Assembly (NCBI RefSeq): GCF_009796285.1 | Contig: NZ_CP047020.1 | Location: 3,100,001 to 3,164,000 of the forward strand | Origin: Streptomyces broussonetiae | Lineage (GTDB): Bacteria; Actinomycetota; Actinomycetes; Streptomycetales; Streptomycetaceae | Length of the DNA stretch: 64,000 nt | Reading direction: 5' to 3' | In this document: positions 49,165-57,950 of the stretch, in pieces | How positions within the stretch are numbered: the first letter of the stretch is position 1 | How the letters are laid out: each line of letters begins with the position of its first letter | Notes under the pieces: generated by a model | The model's database searches: none | What the model was told of the DNA's origin: nothing | The model's input: the letters and a program-made list of their open reading frames with translations, nothing else | Made by a program: the position numbers and the translations under genes

Positions 49165-49818
49165 ATGTCCGCCACCACCCCCAAGCCCGAGATCCTGGCC
49201 GCGTTCGAGGCTGCCAAGGGGTTCATGCCCGTGGACGAGGGGCTGGCGTTGTACGCGGCCGCGGTGGAGGCCGGGCGGCTGGGACTGCCGTTGCTGGAGG
49301 TCGGGACGTACTGCGGGCGGTCCACCGTGCTGCTCGCCGACGCGGCCCGTGCCGCCGGGGTCAGCGCGGTGACCGTCGACCACCACCGCGGCAGCGAGGA
49401 GCAGCAGCCCGGCTGGGAGTACCACGACCCCGAGACCGTGGACCCCGTAACCGGGCTGATGGACACGCTGCCGACGTTCCGCCGCACGCTGTTCGGGGCG
49501 GGACTCGAGGAGCACGTGATCGCGCTCGTCGGGCGCTCCCCGCAGATCGCCGCGCTCTGGAACTCCCCGCTCGGCCTCGTCTTCGTCGACGGCGGTCACA
49601 CCGACGAGCACGCCGGCGCCGACTACGAGGGCTGGGCACCGCAGGTGGCCGAGGGCGGTCTGCTGGTGATCCACGACGTCTTCCCCCATCCGGAGGACGA
49701 GTTCACCGGGCAGGCGCCGTACCGTGTGTACCTGCGCGCCCTTGCGTCCGGGGCGTTCGAGGAGGTCTCCGTCACCGGTTCGCTCCGTGTCCTGCGGCGA
49801 ACGCGCGCGGGGATCTGA
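49165..49818 (+). CDS. Class I SAM-dependent methyltransferase (methyltransferase_24-like)
   Basis: 217 residues from ATG 49165, with GGAAGG 6 nt upstream. SAM motif I is LLEVGTYCGRSTVLLADAA (about 44-62). VTVDHHRGSEEQQPGWEYHD holds the acidic residue for ribose. LVFVDGGHTDEHAGADYEGW and LLVIHDVFPHP complete the fold. The YCGRST/DHHRGSEE pattern is that of O-methyltransferase-like proteins in Streptomyces envelope gene clusters. It is followed by an amidase gene after 22 bp. Confidence 0.85.
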   Translation: MSATTPKPEILAAFEAAKGFMPVDEGLALYAAAVEAGRLGLPLLEVGTYCGRSTVLLADAARAAGVSAVTVDHHRGSEEQQPGWEYHDPETVDPVTGLMDTLPTFRRTLFGAGLEEHVIALVGRSPQIAALWNSPLGLVFVDGGHTDEHAGADYEGWAPQVAEGGLLVIHDVFPHPEDEFTGQAPYRVYLRALASGAFEEVSVTGSLRVLRRTRAGI

Positions 49819-49840
49819 GACCCCGGTTAGAGTCGCAGAC

Positions 49841-50782
49841 GTGTCGTACACAGGACCGGAACTCCAGCCTCCGCAGCCGCGTCGGCCCCGGCGCGGCCCC
49901 CTGACCATGGCGATCGCCGCGCTGGTGCCCGGCGCGCTGCTCGGCTGGGTGGTGTACGAGGCGGTGGGCGGTGGAGGCGGCGCGGAGCACCCGGCCGCCG
50001 CACCGGCCTCCCGCACGTCCGCCGCGTCCTCCGGCGCCTCGGGCAACTCCGCCTCGCCCACCGGCTCCGCCGCCGCCGACGCCAAGGGGCAGAGCGCCGC
50101 CGGACCGCTCGCGGGCAAGGTCGTGGTCATCGACCCGGGCCACAACCCGGGCAACTTCCGGCACACGACCGAGATCAACCGCCAGGTCGACATCGGGACG
50201 AACAAGAAGGAGTGCGACACCACCGGTACGTCCACCAACGACGGTTACACCGAGGCCCGGTTCACCCTCGACGTCGCCCACCGGCTGCGCACCCTCCTGG
50301 AGAAGCAGGGCGCCACCGTGAAGATGACGCGCGACGGGAACAGCCCGGCCTGGGGACCGTGCGTGGACGAGCGGGCCCGGTTCGGGAACAACGCCCGTGC
50401 CGACGCGGCGATCTCCATCCACGCCGACGGCTCCGCGGAGGGCGACCGCGGATTCCATGTGATCCTGCCGGGGTCCGTGCACGCCGGTGCCGCCGACACC
50501 CGGAAGATCATCAAACCCTCCACCGACCTGGGCACCCGTATCGCGGACAAGTTCCAGCGCGACACCGGTGAGCCGCCGTCCAACTACGTCGGCAAAGGCA
50601 CCGGCCTCGTCACACGCACGGACCTGGGTGGTCTCAATCTGTCAACAGTTCCCAAGGTGTTCATCGAGTGCGGCAACATGCGCGATAGCAAGGACGCGGC
50701 ACTGCTGACCAGCGGAGCCTGGCGGCAGAAGGCCGCGCAAGGGATGTCTGACGGAATCGTGAGTTTCCTGCGCGAGTCGTGA
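49841..50782 (+). CDS. N-acetylmuramoyl-L-alanine amidase (Amidase_3)
   Basis: 313 residues from GTG 49841, which lies 7 nt after a TAGAGT -10-like box. An N-terminal cytoplasmic Pro-rich segment and one hydrophobic helix (AIAALVPGALLGWVVYEAV) serve as a signal anchor, followed by a Ser/Ala/Pro linker. The catalytic domain (about 90-313) has zinc ligands His in DPGHNPG, Glu in YTEARFT and His in ISIHADG, and the catalytic Glu in FIECGNMR. It cleaves the amide between MurNAc and L-Ala in peptidoglycan at the outer face of the membrane. Confidence 0.94.
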   Translation: MSYTGPELQPPQPRRPRRGPLTMAIAALVPGALLGWVVYEAVGGGGGAEHPAAAPASRTSAASSGASGNSASPTGSAAADAKGQSAAGPLAGKVVVIDPGHNPGNFRHTTEINRQVDIGTNKKECDTTGTSTNDGYTEARFTLDVAHRLRTLLEKQGATVKMTRDGNSPAWGPCVDERARFGNNARADAAISIHADGSAEGDRGFHVILPGSVHAGAADTRKIIKPSTDLGTRIADKFQRDTGEPPSNYVGKGTGLVTRTDLGGLNLSTVPKVFIECGNMRDSKDAALLTSGAWRQKAAQGMSDGIVSFLRES

Positions 50783-50867
50783 CCGGCGGGCGGATACGGC
50801 CGGACGGCCGGATCTTGTGGACGGTAGTGTCTACCGACGACGAGAGACGACCTACGAAGGACCTGAA

Positions 50868-51704
50868 GTGAATATCCGCTCCCTCACTAGAGGCGACGGC
50901 GTGGTGATCGGAGCAGCGGTGGTGCTGTTCATCGCGTCGTTCCTCGGCCTCTACTCGATCGACCAGGTCGACAGCTCGGAGATCCCCAACGCCTGGAGCA
51001 GCGGCCCGGTGTTGCTGGGTGTCATCCTGGCGGGCATCATCGGGGCCGCGCTGATCGTCGTCGCTCGCGGGCTGCCGCAGGCGCCCAAGGTCGTCGGTCT
51101 CGACCTCGGTCAGTTCGGTGTGGCGTTCACCGTCTTCGCCGCATGGAGCGCGCTCGGGAACATCTTCGACCCGGCGGGCGGCGTCGACAACATCGGCCAC
51201 AGCTCGAGCGACGGCTTCAGCGCCGGCACCGGTCTGATCCTCGCCCTGATCGCCACGCTGGTCATGGCCGCCGCGGCCATCGCGACCCCGCTGGTCCCGG
51301 CCCTGCAGGCCGCGCTGCTCCCGGCGCCCAAGCCGGCCGCCCCGCAGCCCTACGGCGCGCAGCCGCCCAGCGGTTACGGCTACCCGGGCGCCCCGGCCCC
51401 GCAGCAGCCGTACGGCGCCCAGCCGCAGCCGGGGCAGCCGTTCGGGCAGCAGCAGCCGCCGGCCGCGCAGGGTGCCGCTCCGGCGGCACCGCAGCCGACC
51501 GCCGCGGACTTCTCCCCGTTCTGGTTCGCCGTGCCGGTGACCCGTCCGCTGTTCGGCGAGGACGGCTCGTCGGCCCCGATCGCCGAACTGGCGCCGGGCA
51601 CCTGGTACCTGGCCGTCGAGCAGCGCGGCGCCGCGCTGGTCGCCCAGACCCAGGACGGCCGCCGCGGTGTCCTGCAGGACACCTCCGGCATCCAGCGCGG
51701 CTGA
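50868..51704 (+). CDS. DUF5336-type membrane protein with Pro/Gln-rich tail
   Basis: 278 residues from GTG 50868, with GAAGGA upstream. Four transmembrane helices (about 8-150) include GDGVVIGAAVVLFIASFLGLY and LILALIATLVMAAAAIA. They are followed by a low-complexity Pro/Gln/Tyr/Gly region (about 150-210, YGAQPPSGYGYPG and QQPYGAQPQPGQPFG) and a small folded C-terminal domain (about 220-278, WFAVPVTRPLF...WYLAVEQRG). Function unknown. Proteins of this shape are often in cell-envelope or polar-growth complexes in actinobacteria (inference). Confidence 0.85.
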   Translation: MNIRSLTRGDGVVIGAAVVLFIASFLGLYSIDQVDSSEIPNAWSSGPVLLGVILAGIIGAALIVVARGLPQAPKVVGLDLGQFGVAFTVFAAWSALGNIFDPAGGVDNIGHSSSDGFSAGTGLILALIATLVMAAAAIATPLVPALQAALLPAPKPAAPQPYGAQPPSGYGYPGAPAPQQPYGAQPQPGQPFGQQQPPAAQGAAPAAPQPTAADFSPFWFAVPVTRPLFGEDGSSAPIAELAPGTWYLAVEQRGAALVAQTQDGRRGVLQDTSGIQRG

Positions 51705-51715
51705 GCCCGCACACC

Positions 51716-51760
51716 ACGGCAACGGCCCCCTTGCCCTTCCGGGCGGGGGGCCGTTGCCGT
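51716..51760 (+). terminator. 15-bp hairpin terminator
   Basis: ACGGCAACGGCCCCC at 51716-51730 pairs perfectly with 51746-51760 around a 15-nt loop. There is no T-run. It separates the DUF5336 gene from the F420-dependent oxidoreductase. Confidence 0.85.
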
Positions 51761-51781
51761 ACCCTCGCCTCCCGACAGTGA

Positions 51782-51798
51782 TCTGACGTATCGTCAGA
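51782..51798 (+). promoter_or_regulatory. Candidate operator upstream of the F420-dependent oxidoreductase
   Basis: TCTGACGTATCGTCAGA is a perfect 7+3+7 inverted repeat, 13-29 bp before the ATG. It differs from the KstR box, suggesting a second regulator. Confidence 0.65.
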
Positions 51799-51811
51799 AA
51801 GCAGGTGGGGT

Positions 51812-52822
51812 ATGCGACTCGGGCTCGCACTCGGGTACTGGGGACGCGGTCCGGACGCCGGTCATGTGCCGCTGGCCGTCGCGGCGGAGCGGCTCGGCTA
51901 CGACTCGGTGTGGACGGCGGAGTCCTGGGGCTCGGACGCCTTCACCCCGCTCACCTGGATCGCGGCGCGCACGTCGACGATCCGGCTGGGTACGGGCGTT
52001 GCCCAGATGGCCGCCCGCACACCGGCCGCCACCGCGATGCACGCGCTCACCCTGGACCATCTCTCCGGCGGCCGGATGCTGCTCGGGCTGGGCCTGTCCG
52101 GACCGCAGGTGGTGGAGGGCTGGTACGGCCGCCCGTTCCCCGACTCACCGCTGACCGCGACCCGCGAGTACGTGGACGTCGTACGGCAGGTGCTGCGCAG
52201 GCAGGGGCCCGTCGAGGTGGACGGGCGCTTCCATCCGCTGCCCTACCGGGGGCCGGACGGCACCGGGCTCGGCCGGCCGCTCAAGTCCGTCACGCATCCG
52301 CTGCGGCCCGATCTGCCCGTGCTGCTCGGCGCCGAGGGTCCGCGCAACGTGGCGCAGACGATCCGGATCGCCGACGGCTGGCTCCCGCTGTACTGGGCGC
52401 CGAGCCGGCCCGAGGTGTACGGGGAGGCGGTGCGGGCGCTGCCCGAGGGGTTCATGGTCGCTCCGCTGGCCCAGGTGCGGGTGTGCGACGACGTGGCCGA
52501 GGGGCTGCTGCCGGTCAAGGCCATGCTCGGCTTCTACATCGGCGGGATGGGGCACGCGGCCCGCAACTTCCACGCCGACCTGATGGCCCGCATGGGCTAC
52601 GCGGAGCAGGCCCGGCGCATCCAGGAGCTGTTCCTCGCGGGGCGGCGCGAAGAGGCCGTGCTGGCGGTGCCGGACGCCTTCGCCGACGAGATCTCCCTGG
52701 TCGGACCGCGTGAGCGTATCGCCGAGCGGCTCCAGGCGTGGCGCACGGGCCCGGTGACGGACCTGCTGGCCGTGTCACCGGACCCGCACACCCTCAGAGT
52801 GCTGGCGGAGCTGAACTCCTAG
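51812..52822 (+). CDS. LLM-class F420-dependent oxidoreductase (Rv3520c-like)
   Basis: 336 residues, a bacterial luciferase-like TIM barrel. MRLGLALGYWG, AESWGSDAFTPLTWIA, RLGTGVAQMAARTPAA, LTLDHLSGGRMLLGLGLSGPQVVEGWYG and VLLGAEGPRN resemble M. tuberculosis Rv3520c, which belongs to the KstR regulon there. It uses F420H2 (reduced by NpdG-type enzymes such as that at 3.97 kb) to reduce an unknown substrate. It has an own promoter behind the TCTGACG palindrome. AGGTGGGG precedes the start. Confidence 0.9.
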   Translation: MRLGLALGYWGRGPDAGHVPLAVAAERLGYDSVWTAESWGSDAFTPLTWIAARTSTIRLGTGVAQMAARTPAATAMHALTLDHLSGGRMLLGLGLSGPQVVEGWYGRPFPDSPLTATREYVDVVRQVLRRQGPVEVDGRFHPLPYRGPDGTGLGRPLKSVTHPLRPDLPVLLGAEGPRNVAQTIRIADGWLPLYWAPSRPEVYGEAVRALPEGFMVAPLAQVRVCDDVAEGLLPVKAMLGFYIGGMGHAARNFHADLMARMGYAEQARRIQELFLAGRREEAVLAVPDAFADEISLVGPRERIAERLQAWRTGPVTDLLAVSPDPHTLRVLAELNS

Positions 52823-52826
52823 CCGT

Positions 52827-53399
52827 TCAGCTGCCCTTGGCGAGCTGGGCGGCGGAGGGAACCTGGTTCTGGACCGGGGCACCGGCACCGGCGCCCGCGC
52901 CCTTGACCTTGTTGATGGTGTCGTTGAAGGAACCGGCGGCGCTGTCGTCGCCCTTCTTGAGCTTGGCCGGCAGGTTCTTCAGCGCGTCGATGCCCGAGCT
53001 GAGCGGTGCGAGCGCCTTGGCCAGCGCCGGGTCGCCCTGGGCGTTGCGCTCGGCGGCCTTGAGGCGGTTGTAGGTGAAGGCACCGGCCAGCGCGGCCTTG
53101 GCCAGGGCCGACTTACGGCCGTGGGCGCCCTTCTTGAACTTGCCGGCCTTCCAGGGCTTGACGATCCACTGGTAGGTCGCGCCGGCCGCGAGACCGGCGT
53201 TGGCCACGAACCGGGTCTTGGCGAACTTCTGGCGTTCCGCGGACGTGGTCGGGCTGGGCTTGGCGGCGGCGGGGACAGCCTGCACCGCTGCGGTGTCCTT
53301 CGTACTGGTCTTCTCGCCGGTGCCGCAGGCCGTGGTCCCGGCCAGCAGGGCGGTACTGAGCGTGAGTGCCACGAAGAGGCGGCGTATCGGTACGGGCAC
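52827..53399 (-). CDS. Secreted lipoprotein of unknown function
   Basis: 190 residues from GTG 53399, with GGAGG upstream. A lipoprotein signal ends in TTACG (LSTALLAGTTACG, lipidated Cys at about 25). The mature part is helical and basic (QKFAKTRFVANAGLAAGATYQWIVKPWK, KKGAHGRKSALAKAALAGAFTYNRL) and resembles a small membrane-proximal helical bundle. No family name recognised. It is convergent with the LLM gene, with a 4-bp gap. Confidence 0.8.
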   Translation of the reverse strand: MPVPIRRLFVALTLSTALLAGTTACGTGEKTSTKDTAAVQAVPAAAKPSPTTSAERQKFAKTRFVANAGLAAGATYQWIVKPWKAGKFKKGAHGRKSALAKAALAGAFTYNRLKAAERNAQGDPALAKALAPLSSGIDALKNLPAKLKKGDDSAAGSFNDTINKVKGAGAGAGAPVQNQVPSAAQLAKGS

Positions 53400-53487
53400 G
53401 GGGTCCTCCGGACGTTCTCCCCGAGTTGTCTGGCTTCCCCTGGCAGGGTCACCCGGTTGGCTCCGGTGCGCCACTCGGGGTACTCCG

Positions 53488-54561
53488 TCAGGGGCCGCAG
53501 CAGTCCGGATCCAGGCCCGTCGGCAGGTACTCGCCCCCGAACACCGCGCACGTCGCCTCGTGGCCCCCCAGGGCCGCCACCGCGAGCAGCAGGGAGCCCG
53601 CCGTCCACGTGGTCAGCTCGCGCGGCCAGATCGCGTCGTCCTCGAAGACGTAGCCGGTCCAGTACAGGCCGCTGTCCGGATCGCGCAGGTGCTGGATGGA
53701 CTGGAGCACCTCCAGCGCGCGGTCCGACTCGCCCACCGCCCACAGGGCGAGGGCGAGTTCACTGGACTCACCGCCGGTCACCCAGGGGTTGGGGTCCACA
53801 CAGCGCACGCCGACTCCCGGCACGACGAACCGGTCCCAGGACCCGTCGATGCGGGACCTGGCCTCCTCGCCGGTCAGGGCACCGCCGAGGACGGGGTAGT
53901 ACCAGTCCATCGAGTAACGGTCCTTGTCGAGGAAGCGTTCCGGGTGACGGCGGATCGCGTGGCGCAGCGCACCGGCCGCCAACTCCCAGTCCGGCTGGGC
54001 CTCTTCACGCTGTTCGGCGATGGCGAGGGCACAGCGCAGCGCATGGTGGACGGAGGAGCTGCCGGTCAGCAGGGCGTCCACGACGGGCGTACCGTCGTCG
54101 TCGCGCCGCCAGCCGATCTGGCCGCCGGGCCGCTGCAGGGCGAGCACCCACTCCACGGCCGCGTAGACGGTCGGCCACATACGGTCCAGGAACGTGTCGT
54201 CGCCGGTGGACAGGTAGTGGTGCCAGACGCCTACGGCTATGTAGGCGACGAAATTGGACTCGCGACCGCGGTCGGTGACGTCGTCGTACGCGCCGTCGGC
54301 GTAGGCGGCGTACCAGGAGCCGTCCTCGTTCTGGTGCCGGGCCAGCCAGGTGTAGGCCTGCTCGGCGGCCGTGTGCTCGCCCGCCGCGTCCAGGGCCATC
54401 GCGGCCTCGGTGTGGTCCCAGGGGTCCAGGTGGTGCCCGCGGAACCACGGGATGGCGCCGTCCTCCCGCTGCACGTCGAGGATGCCGCGGACGGTCGCGG
54501 CGGCCTGCTCGGCGGTGAGGACCCCGGGCAGGACGAGGTGTTCTGTCCGGGGAGTGGTCAC
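53488..54561 (-). CDS. Alpha/alpha-toroid protein (annotated prenyltransferase/cyclase-like)
   Basis: 357 residues from GTG 54561. Repeated helix pairs with QW-like motifs (VQREDGAIPWFRG, RHQNEDGSWYAAYADG) mark the alpha/alpha toroid of squalene-cyclase-like and glycoside-hydrolase-like proteins. The acidic DPWDHTEAAMALDAAGEH and DWYYPVLGGALTGEE are conserved blocks in Streptomyces homologues. A catalytic DXDD motif of cyclases is not found, so a prenyltransferase activity is unproven. It overlaps the upstream methyltransferase stop (GTGA) and is the third gene of an operon starting with a glycosyltransferase. Confidence 0.8.
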   Translation of the reverse strand: MTTPRTEHLVLPGVLTAEQAAATVRGILDVQREDGAIPWFRGHHLDPWDHTEAAMALDAAGEHTAAEQAYTWLARHQNEDGSWYAAYADGAYDDVTDRGRESNFVAYIAVGVWHHYLSTGDDTFLDRMWPTVYAAVEWVLALQRPGGQIGWRRDDDGTPVVDALLTGSSSVHHALRCALAIAEQREEAQPDWELAAGALRHAIRRHPERFLDKDRYSMDWYYPVLGGALTGEEARSRIDGSWDRFVVPGVGVRCVDPNPWVTGGESSELALALWAVGESDRALEVLQSIQHLRDPDSGLYWTGYVFEDDAIWPRELTTWTAGSLLLAVAALGGHEATCAVFGGEYLPTGLDPDCCGP

Positions 54562-55316
54562 TTGGCGGCCACCTCGGCGTTCGCCCCGGCCTCGGTCCGG
54601 GGCAGGTGCGGCTTGGTCGCGTAGAGGACGAAGCTCTTGCCGATGACCGGGTTCAGCGCCTGCTCGGCGATCCGGGTGGCGAACGGCTTCTTCATGATGT
54701 CCCAGACCAGCAGCTTGTGGTACGCACGCACCGGCAGCGCCTTGTCGTTGTCGACGCCGAACGCGCACTTGAGCCACCAGTACGGCGCGTGCAGGCCGTG
54801 CGCGTGATGGCTGCCGTACGGCTTGAGGCCGGCCTCGCGGACCTTCGCCGTCAGTTCGTCGGCCTTGTAGATGCGGATGTGGCCGCCCTCGACCTCGTGG
54901 TAGGCGTCGGACAGTGCCCAGCAGACCTTCTCGGGGCCGTAGCGGGGCACGGTGACGGCGATCCGGCCGCCCGGCCTGAGCACCCGCACCATCTCCGCCA
55001 GCACCCCCTTGTCGTCGGGGATGTGCTCCATCACCTCGGAGATGATGACGACGTCGAAGGACTCGTCAGGGAAGGGCAGGGCCAGCGCGTCGCCCTCCAT
55101 GGCGGTGGCGGTGGCACCGGCCGGTGCCTCCCCGGCCTCCTTCATCGCCGCGAACCACTTGGCGACCTCGCGGATCTCCTCGCCGTTCTGGTCCAGGGCC
55201 ACGACCTGGGCGCCGCGCCGGTAGCACTCGAAGGCGTGCCGGCCGGCCCCGCAGCCGAGGTCCAGGACACGGTCGCCGGGGGCGAGCGGGAACCGGGAGA
55301 AGTCGACGGTCAGCAC
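54558..55316 (-). CDS. Class I SAM-dependent methyltransferase in glycan operon
   Basis: 252 residues from GTG 55316. Motif I is VLDLGCGAGRHAFECYRRGAQVV (about 18-40), motif II is VVIISEVMEHIPDDKGVL and motif III VRVLRPGGRIAVTVPRYGPEKV. This is a Methyltransf_11 fold. It overlaps the upstream glycosyltransferase end by 7 bp and the downstream toroid gene by 4 bp, so all three are translated together. A role in modifying a cell-envelope glycan or glycolipid is inferred from the neighbours. Confidence 0.9.
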   Translation of the reverse strand: MLTVDFSRFPLAPGDRVLDLGCGAGRHAFECYRRGAQVVALDQNGEEIREVAKWFAAMKEAGEAPAGATATAMEGDALALPFPDESFDVVIISEVMEHIPDDKGVLAEMVRVLRPGGRIAVTVPRYGPEKVCWALSDAYHEVEGGHIRIYKADELTAKVREAGLKPYGSHHAHGLHAPYWWLKCAFGVDNDKALPVRAYHKLLVWDIMKKPFATRIAEQALNPVIGKSFVLYATKPHLPRTEAGANAEVAAK

Positions 55317-56701
55317 GTGGCCCTGCTTTCGGTGTAGACGCCTGTTGCGGCCGGGACGCGGCCCTCGGTCTGCTCGGTGTGCGGCTCGGAGCGTGGGCCG
55401 CCCCTGCGGGCGATGGCCTCGCGGTAGTGGGCGACCGTGCCTTCGGCGGCCCGGGCCCAGGTGAAGCGCGCGAGCACCCGCTCCCGGCCGGCCCGGCCGA
55501 GCCGGGCGCGCAGGTCCGGGTCGCCGAGCAGCCGTACCAGCCCGGCGGCCAGCGCGCCCGCGTCCCCCGGGGCAACGGCCAGACAGGTCTGCCCGTCGCG
55601 GCCGGCGACCTCGGGGATGGCGCCGCCGGTCGTGGCGAGAAGCGGGGTGCCGGTGGCCATGGCCTCGGCGGCCGGCAGCGAGAAGCCCTCGTACAGCGAG
55701 GGCACACAGGCGACCTCGGCGGAGCGGATCAGGTCGACGAGTTCGGCGTCGGAGATGCCCTTGACGAACTCGACTGCACCGGAGAGGCCGTAGCGCTCGA
55801 TCGCCGCCGCGACCGGGCCCTCCTCGGGGCGCTTGCCGACGACGACGAGGTGCGCGGCCGGGTGCTCGGTGCGCACCTTGGCCAGCGCCTCCACCAGGAA
55901 CACCAGGCCCTTGAGCGGAACGTCGGCGCTGGAGGTGGTGACGATCCGGCCCGGCACCTCGGGGATCGCCGGATTCGGCGAGAAGAGGTCGGTGTCGGCG
56001 CCGATGTGGACCACGTGCACACGGTCGTCGCGGACGCCGAGGTGGTCCACGATCTCCTGCCGGGAGGTGCCGGAGACGGTGAGGACCGAGGGCAGCCGGC
56101 GGGCGACGCGCTTCTGCATCCGGGTGAAGGCGTACCAGCGCCGGACCGAGTACCGCCGCCGCCAGCCCTCGGCCGCGTCCAGCTCCAACTGCCGGTCGAC
56201 GGTGATGGGATGGTGGATGGTGGTCACCAGGGGCGCACCGACGTCGCCCAACAGCCCGTACCCGAGCGTCTGGTTGTCGTGGACGACGTCGAACTGACCG
56301 CGTCGGCCGAGCAGATGGCGGCGGGCGCGCAGGGAGAAGGTCAGCGGCTCGGGAAACCCCCCGGTCCACATGGTCGCGACTTCCAGGCCGTCGATCCAGT
56401 CCCGGTACTCGTCGCGCCCGGGGGTGCGGAAGGGGTCGGGCTGGCGGTACAGGTCGAGGCTGGGCAGCTCGGTGAGGGTGAGCTGGGGGTAGCCCTCGTC
56501 GAGCACGGGGTAGGGCTGGGAGCCGATGACCTCGACGCGGTGCCCGAGCCGGGCCAGCTCGCGCGAGAGGTGGCGTACGTAGACGCCCTGGCCGCCGCAG
56601 AACGGGTTCCCTTTATAGGTGAGGAGCGCGATGTCGAGCGGTCGCCCGCCGTCGGCAGCGGAGTCCGTCCGGACGCCCGCTTCCCGGGCCTCAGCGGTCA
56701 C
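55310..56701 (-). CDS. GT4-family glycosyltransferase
   Basis: 463 residues, GT-B fold. The N-terminal domain has NPFCGGQGVYVRHLSRELARLGHRV, the sugar-acceptor loop. The C-terminal domain has ADVPLKGLVFLVEALAKV and the EX7E motif EGFSLPAAE, where the two Glu bind the nucleotide sugar. It transfers a sugar from an NDP donor with retention. It is first in an operon with a methyltransferase and toroid protein, divergent from kstR. A KstR box lies between the two starts. Confidence 0.92.
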   Translation of the reverse strand: MTAEAREAGVRTDSAADGGRPLDIALLTYKGNPFCGGQGVYVRHLSRELARLGHRVEVIGSQPYPVLDEGYPQLTLTELPSLDLYRQPDPFRTPGRDEYRDWIDGLEVATMWTGGFPEPLTFSLRARRHLLGRRGQFDVVHDNQTLGYGLLGDVGAPLVTTIHHPITVDRQLELDAAEGWRRRYSVRRWYAFTRMQKRVARRLPSVLTVSGTSRQEIVDHLGVRDDRVHVVHIGADTDLFSPNPAIPEVPGRIVTTSSADVPLKGLVFLVEALAKVRTEHPAAHLVVVGKRPEEGPVAAAIERYGLSGAVEFVKGISDAELVDLIRSAEVACVPSLYEGFSLPAAEAMATGTPLLATTGGAIPEVAGRDGQTCLAVAPGDAGALAAGLVRLLGDPDLRARLGRAGRERVLARFTWARAAEGTVAHYREAIARRGGPRSEPHTEQTEGRVPAATGVYTESRATC

Positions 56702-56755
56702 TCTGTGCCCCCTTCTGCCTGCGCTGTCCCGCGAGACTACGACGGGACGCTAATC

Positions 56756-56769
56756 TAGAACAAGTTTCA
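56756..56769. promoter_or_regulatory. KstR-type operator between glycosyltransferase operon and kstR
   Basis: TAGAACAAGTTTCA fits TNNAACNNGTTNNA. It lies 55 bp upstream of the glycosyltransferase start and 153 bp upstream of the kstR start. Autoregulation of kstR is likely. A second inverted repeat (CTTGA/TCAAG, about 56,773-56,786) is adjacent. Confidence 0.7.
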
Positions 56770-56921
56770 GACTTGATCGTTCAAGAGGCTCTGAATCTAC
56801 CGGCAGGTAGGAGCACTGTGAGCAGTGGATCAGGTGATTCACGCCACGGCGGACGACCCTGCCATGCTGTCTGATCACGTGCCCTACAGACGCCCTCACC
56901 GACTGTCACGGAACGGGACCC

Positions 56922-57590
56922 ATGCCTGCGGAATCCAAGGTGGAAGTCAGCACGGTCCGGCCGTCGTCGCCTCCCTCGTCTCCGCTCACCGAGCGGCAGG
57001 AGGCCCGCCGCCGCAGGATCCTGCACGCGAGCGCCCAGCTGGCCAGCCGGGGCGGCTTCGACGCGGTACAGATGCGCGAGGTGGCCGAGTCCTCCCAGGT
57101 GGCCCTCGGCACCCTCTACCGCTACTTCCCCTCCAAGGTCCACCTGCTGGTCGCCACCATGCAGGACCAGCTGGAGCACATGCACGGCACCCTGCGCAAG
57201 AAGCCCCCGGCGGGCGACACGGCGGCCGAGCGGGTGGCGGAGACCCTGATGCGTGCCTTCCGCGCCCTGCAGCGCGAGCCGCACCTGGCCGACGCGATGG
57301 TCCGCGCGCTGACCTTCGCCGACCGCAGCGTCTCCCCCGAAGTGGACCAGGTCTCCCGTCAGACCACCGTGATCATCCTGGACGCGATGGGTCTGGAGCA
57401 TCCCACTCCCGAGCAGCTCTCGGCGGTCCGCGTCATCGAGCACACCTGGCACTCGGCCCTCATCACCTGGCTCTCGGGCCGCGCCTCCATCGCCCAGGTG
57501 AAGATCGACATCGAGACGGTGTGCCGGCTGATCGACCTGACGGAGCCCGGGGAGGGCGAGCGGCCCCGCCGCGGTGCGCCGCGGGCCTAG
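56922..57590 (+). CDS. kstR: TetR-family repressor KstR (sterol catabolism)
   Basis: 222 residues. The helix-turn-helix and the following segment, RILHASAQLASRGGFDAVQM, REVAESSQVALGTLYRYFPS and KVHLLVATMQ, closely match M. tuberculosis KstR (Rv3574), and SPEVDQVSRQTTVIILDAMG plus HTWHSALITWLSGRAS matches its ligand domain. KstR represses cholesterol catabolic genes and is released by CoA thioesters of sterol intermediates. The binding sites found in this window match the known consensus, supporting the identification. The first 25 residues are a Ser/Pro-rich extension. Confidence 0.88.
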   Translation: MPAESKVEVSTVRPSSPPSSPLTERQEARRRRILHASAQLASRGGFDAVQMREVAESSQVALGTLYRYFPSKVHLLVATMQDQLEHMHGTLRKKPPAGDTAAERVAETLMRAFRALQREPHLADAMVRALTFADRSVSPEVDQVSRQTTVIILDAMGLEHPTPEQLSAVRVIEHTWHSALITWLSGRASIAQVKIDIETVCRLIDLTEPGEGERPRRGAPRA

Positions 57591-57950
57591 GGGACGTCGT
57601 TCGGACCATCCCGGCGTCGCGGGCCCTGGCACGCGCACCTGACCCCGCCCGGGTCGGCCGGCAGGCGCTGTTCCTCACGGCCGGCCTGATCCGAACGACA
57701 CCCCCTGGCCGAGCCGAACGGTCCCGCACCTCGGCGCAGTTCGCCGCCGAGCCGGCCGGGCTTCACGAAGGTCCGGCGGGGACCGGAGGGGACGGTGCGC
57801 GCCGCGGCACCGGTGCCGTGCCCGGCCTCGTCATGAGCGGAGCGGCCGACCGCCGCGGTCGCTGCGTGGCCCTCGCCGGGCAGGGCGCCCGGCCCGGCGG
57901 CCACGCCCGGGACATCGAGGTCGATGTGACGCTGCCGCCGGGCCCGCCCG
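57591..57950. other. Convergent intergenic region, no supported gene
   Basis: It contains GTCGTTCGGA (57596-57605) and its exact reverse complement at 57690-57699, flanked by GGGG and CCCC, forming a long-loop hairpin, and the palindrome GGCACCGGTGCC near 57,804. Frames on both strands lack convincing protein character. Confidence 0.5.

Noticed and set aside
57587..57904. A 105-codon minus-strand frame between kstR and the ferredoxin
   Set aside because: No ribosome site, no motif and low-complexity composition; it overlaps a long-loop inverted repeat.
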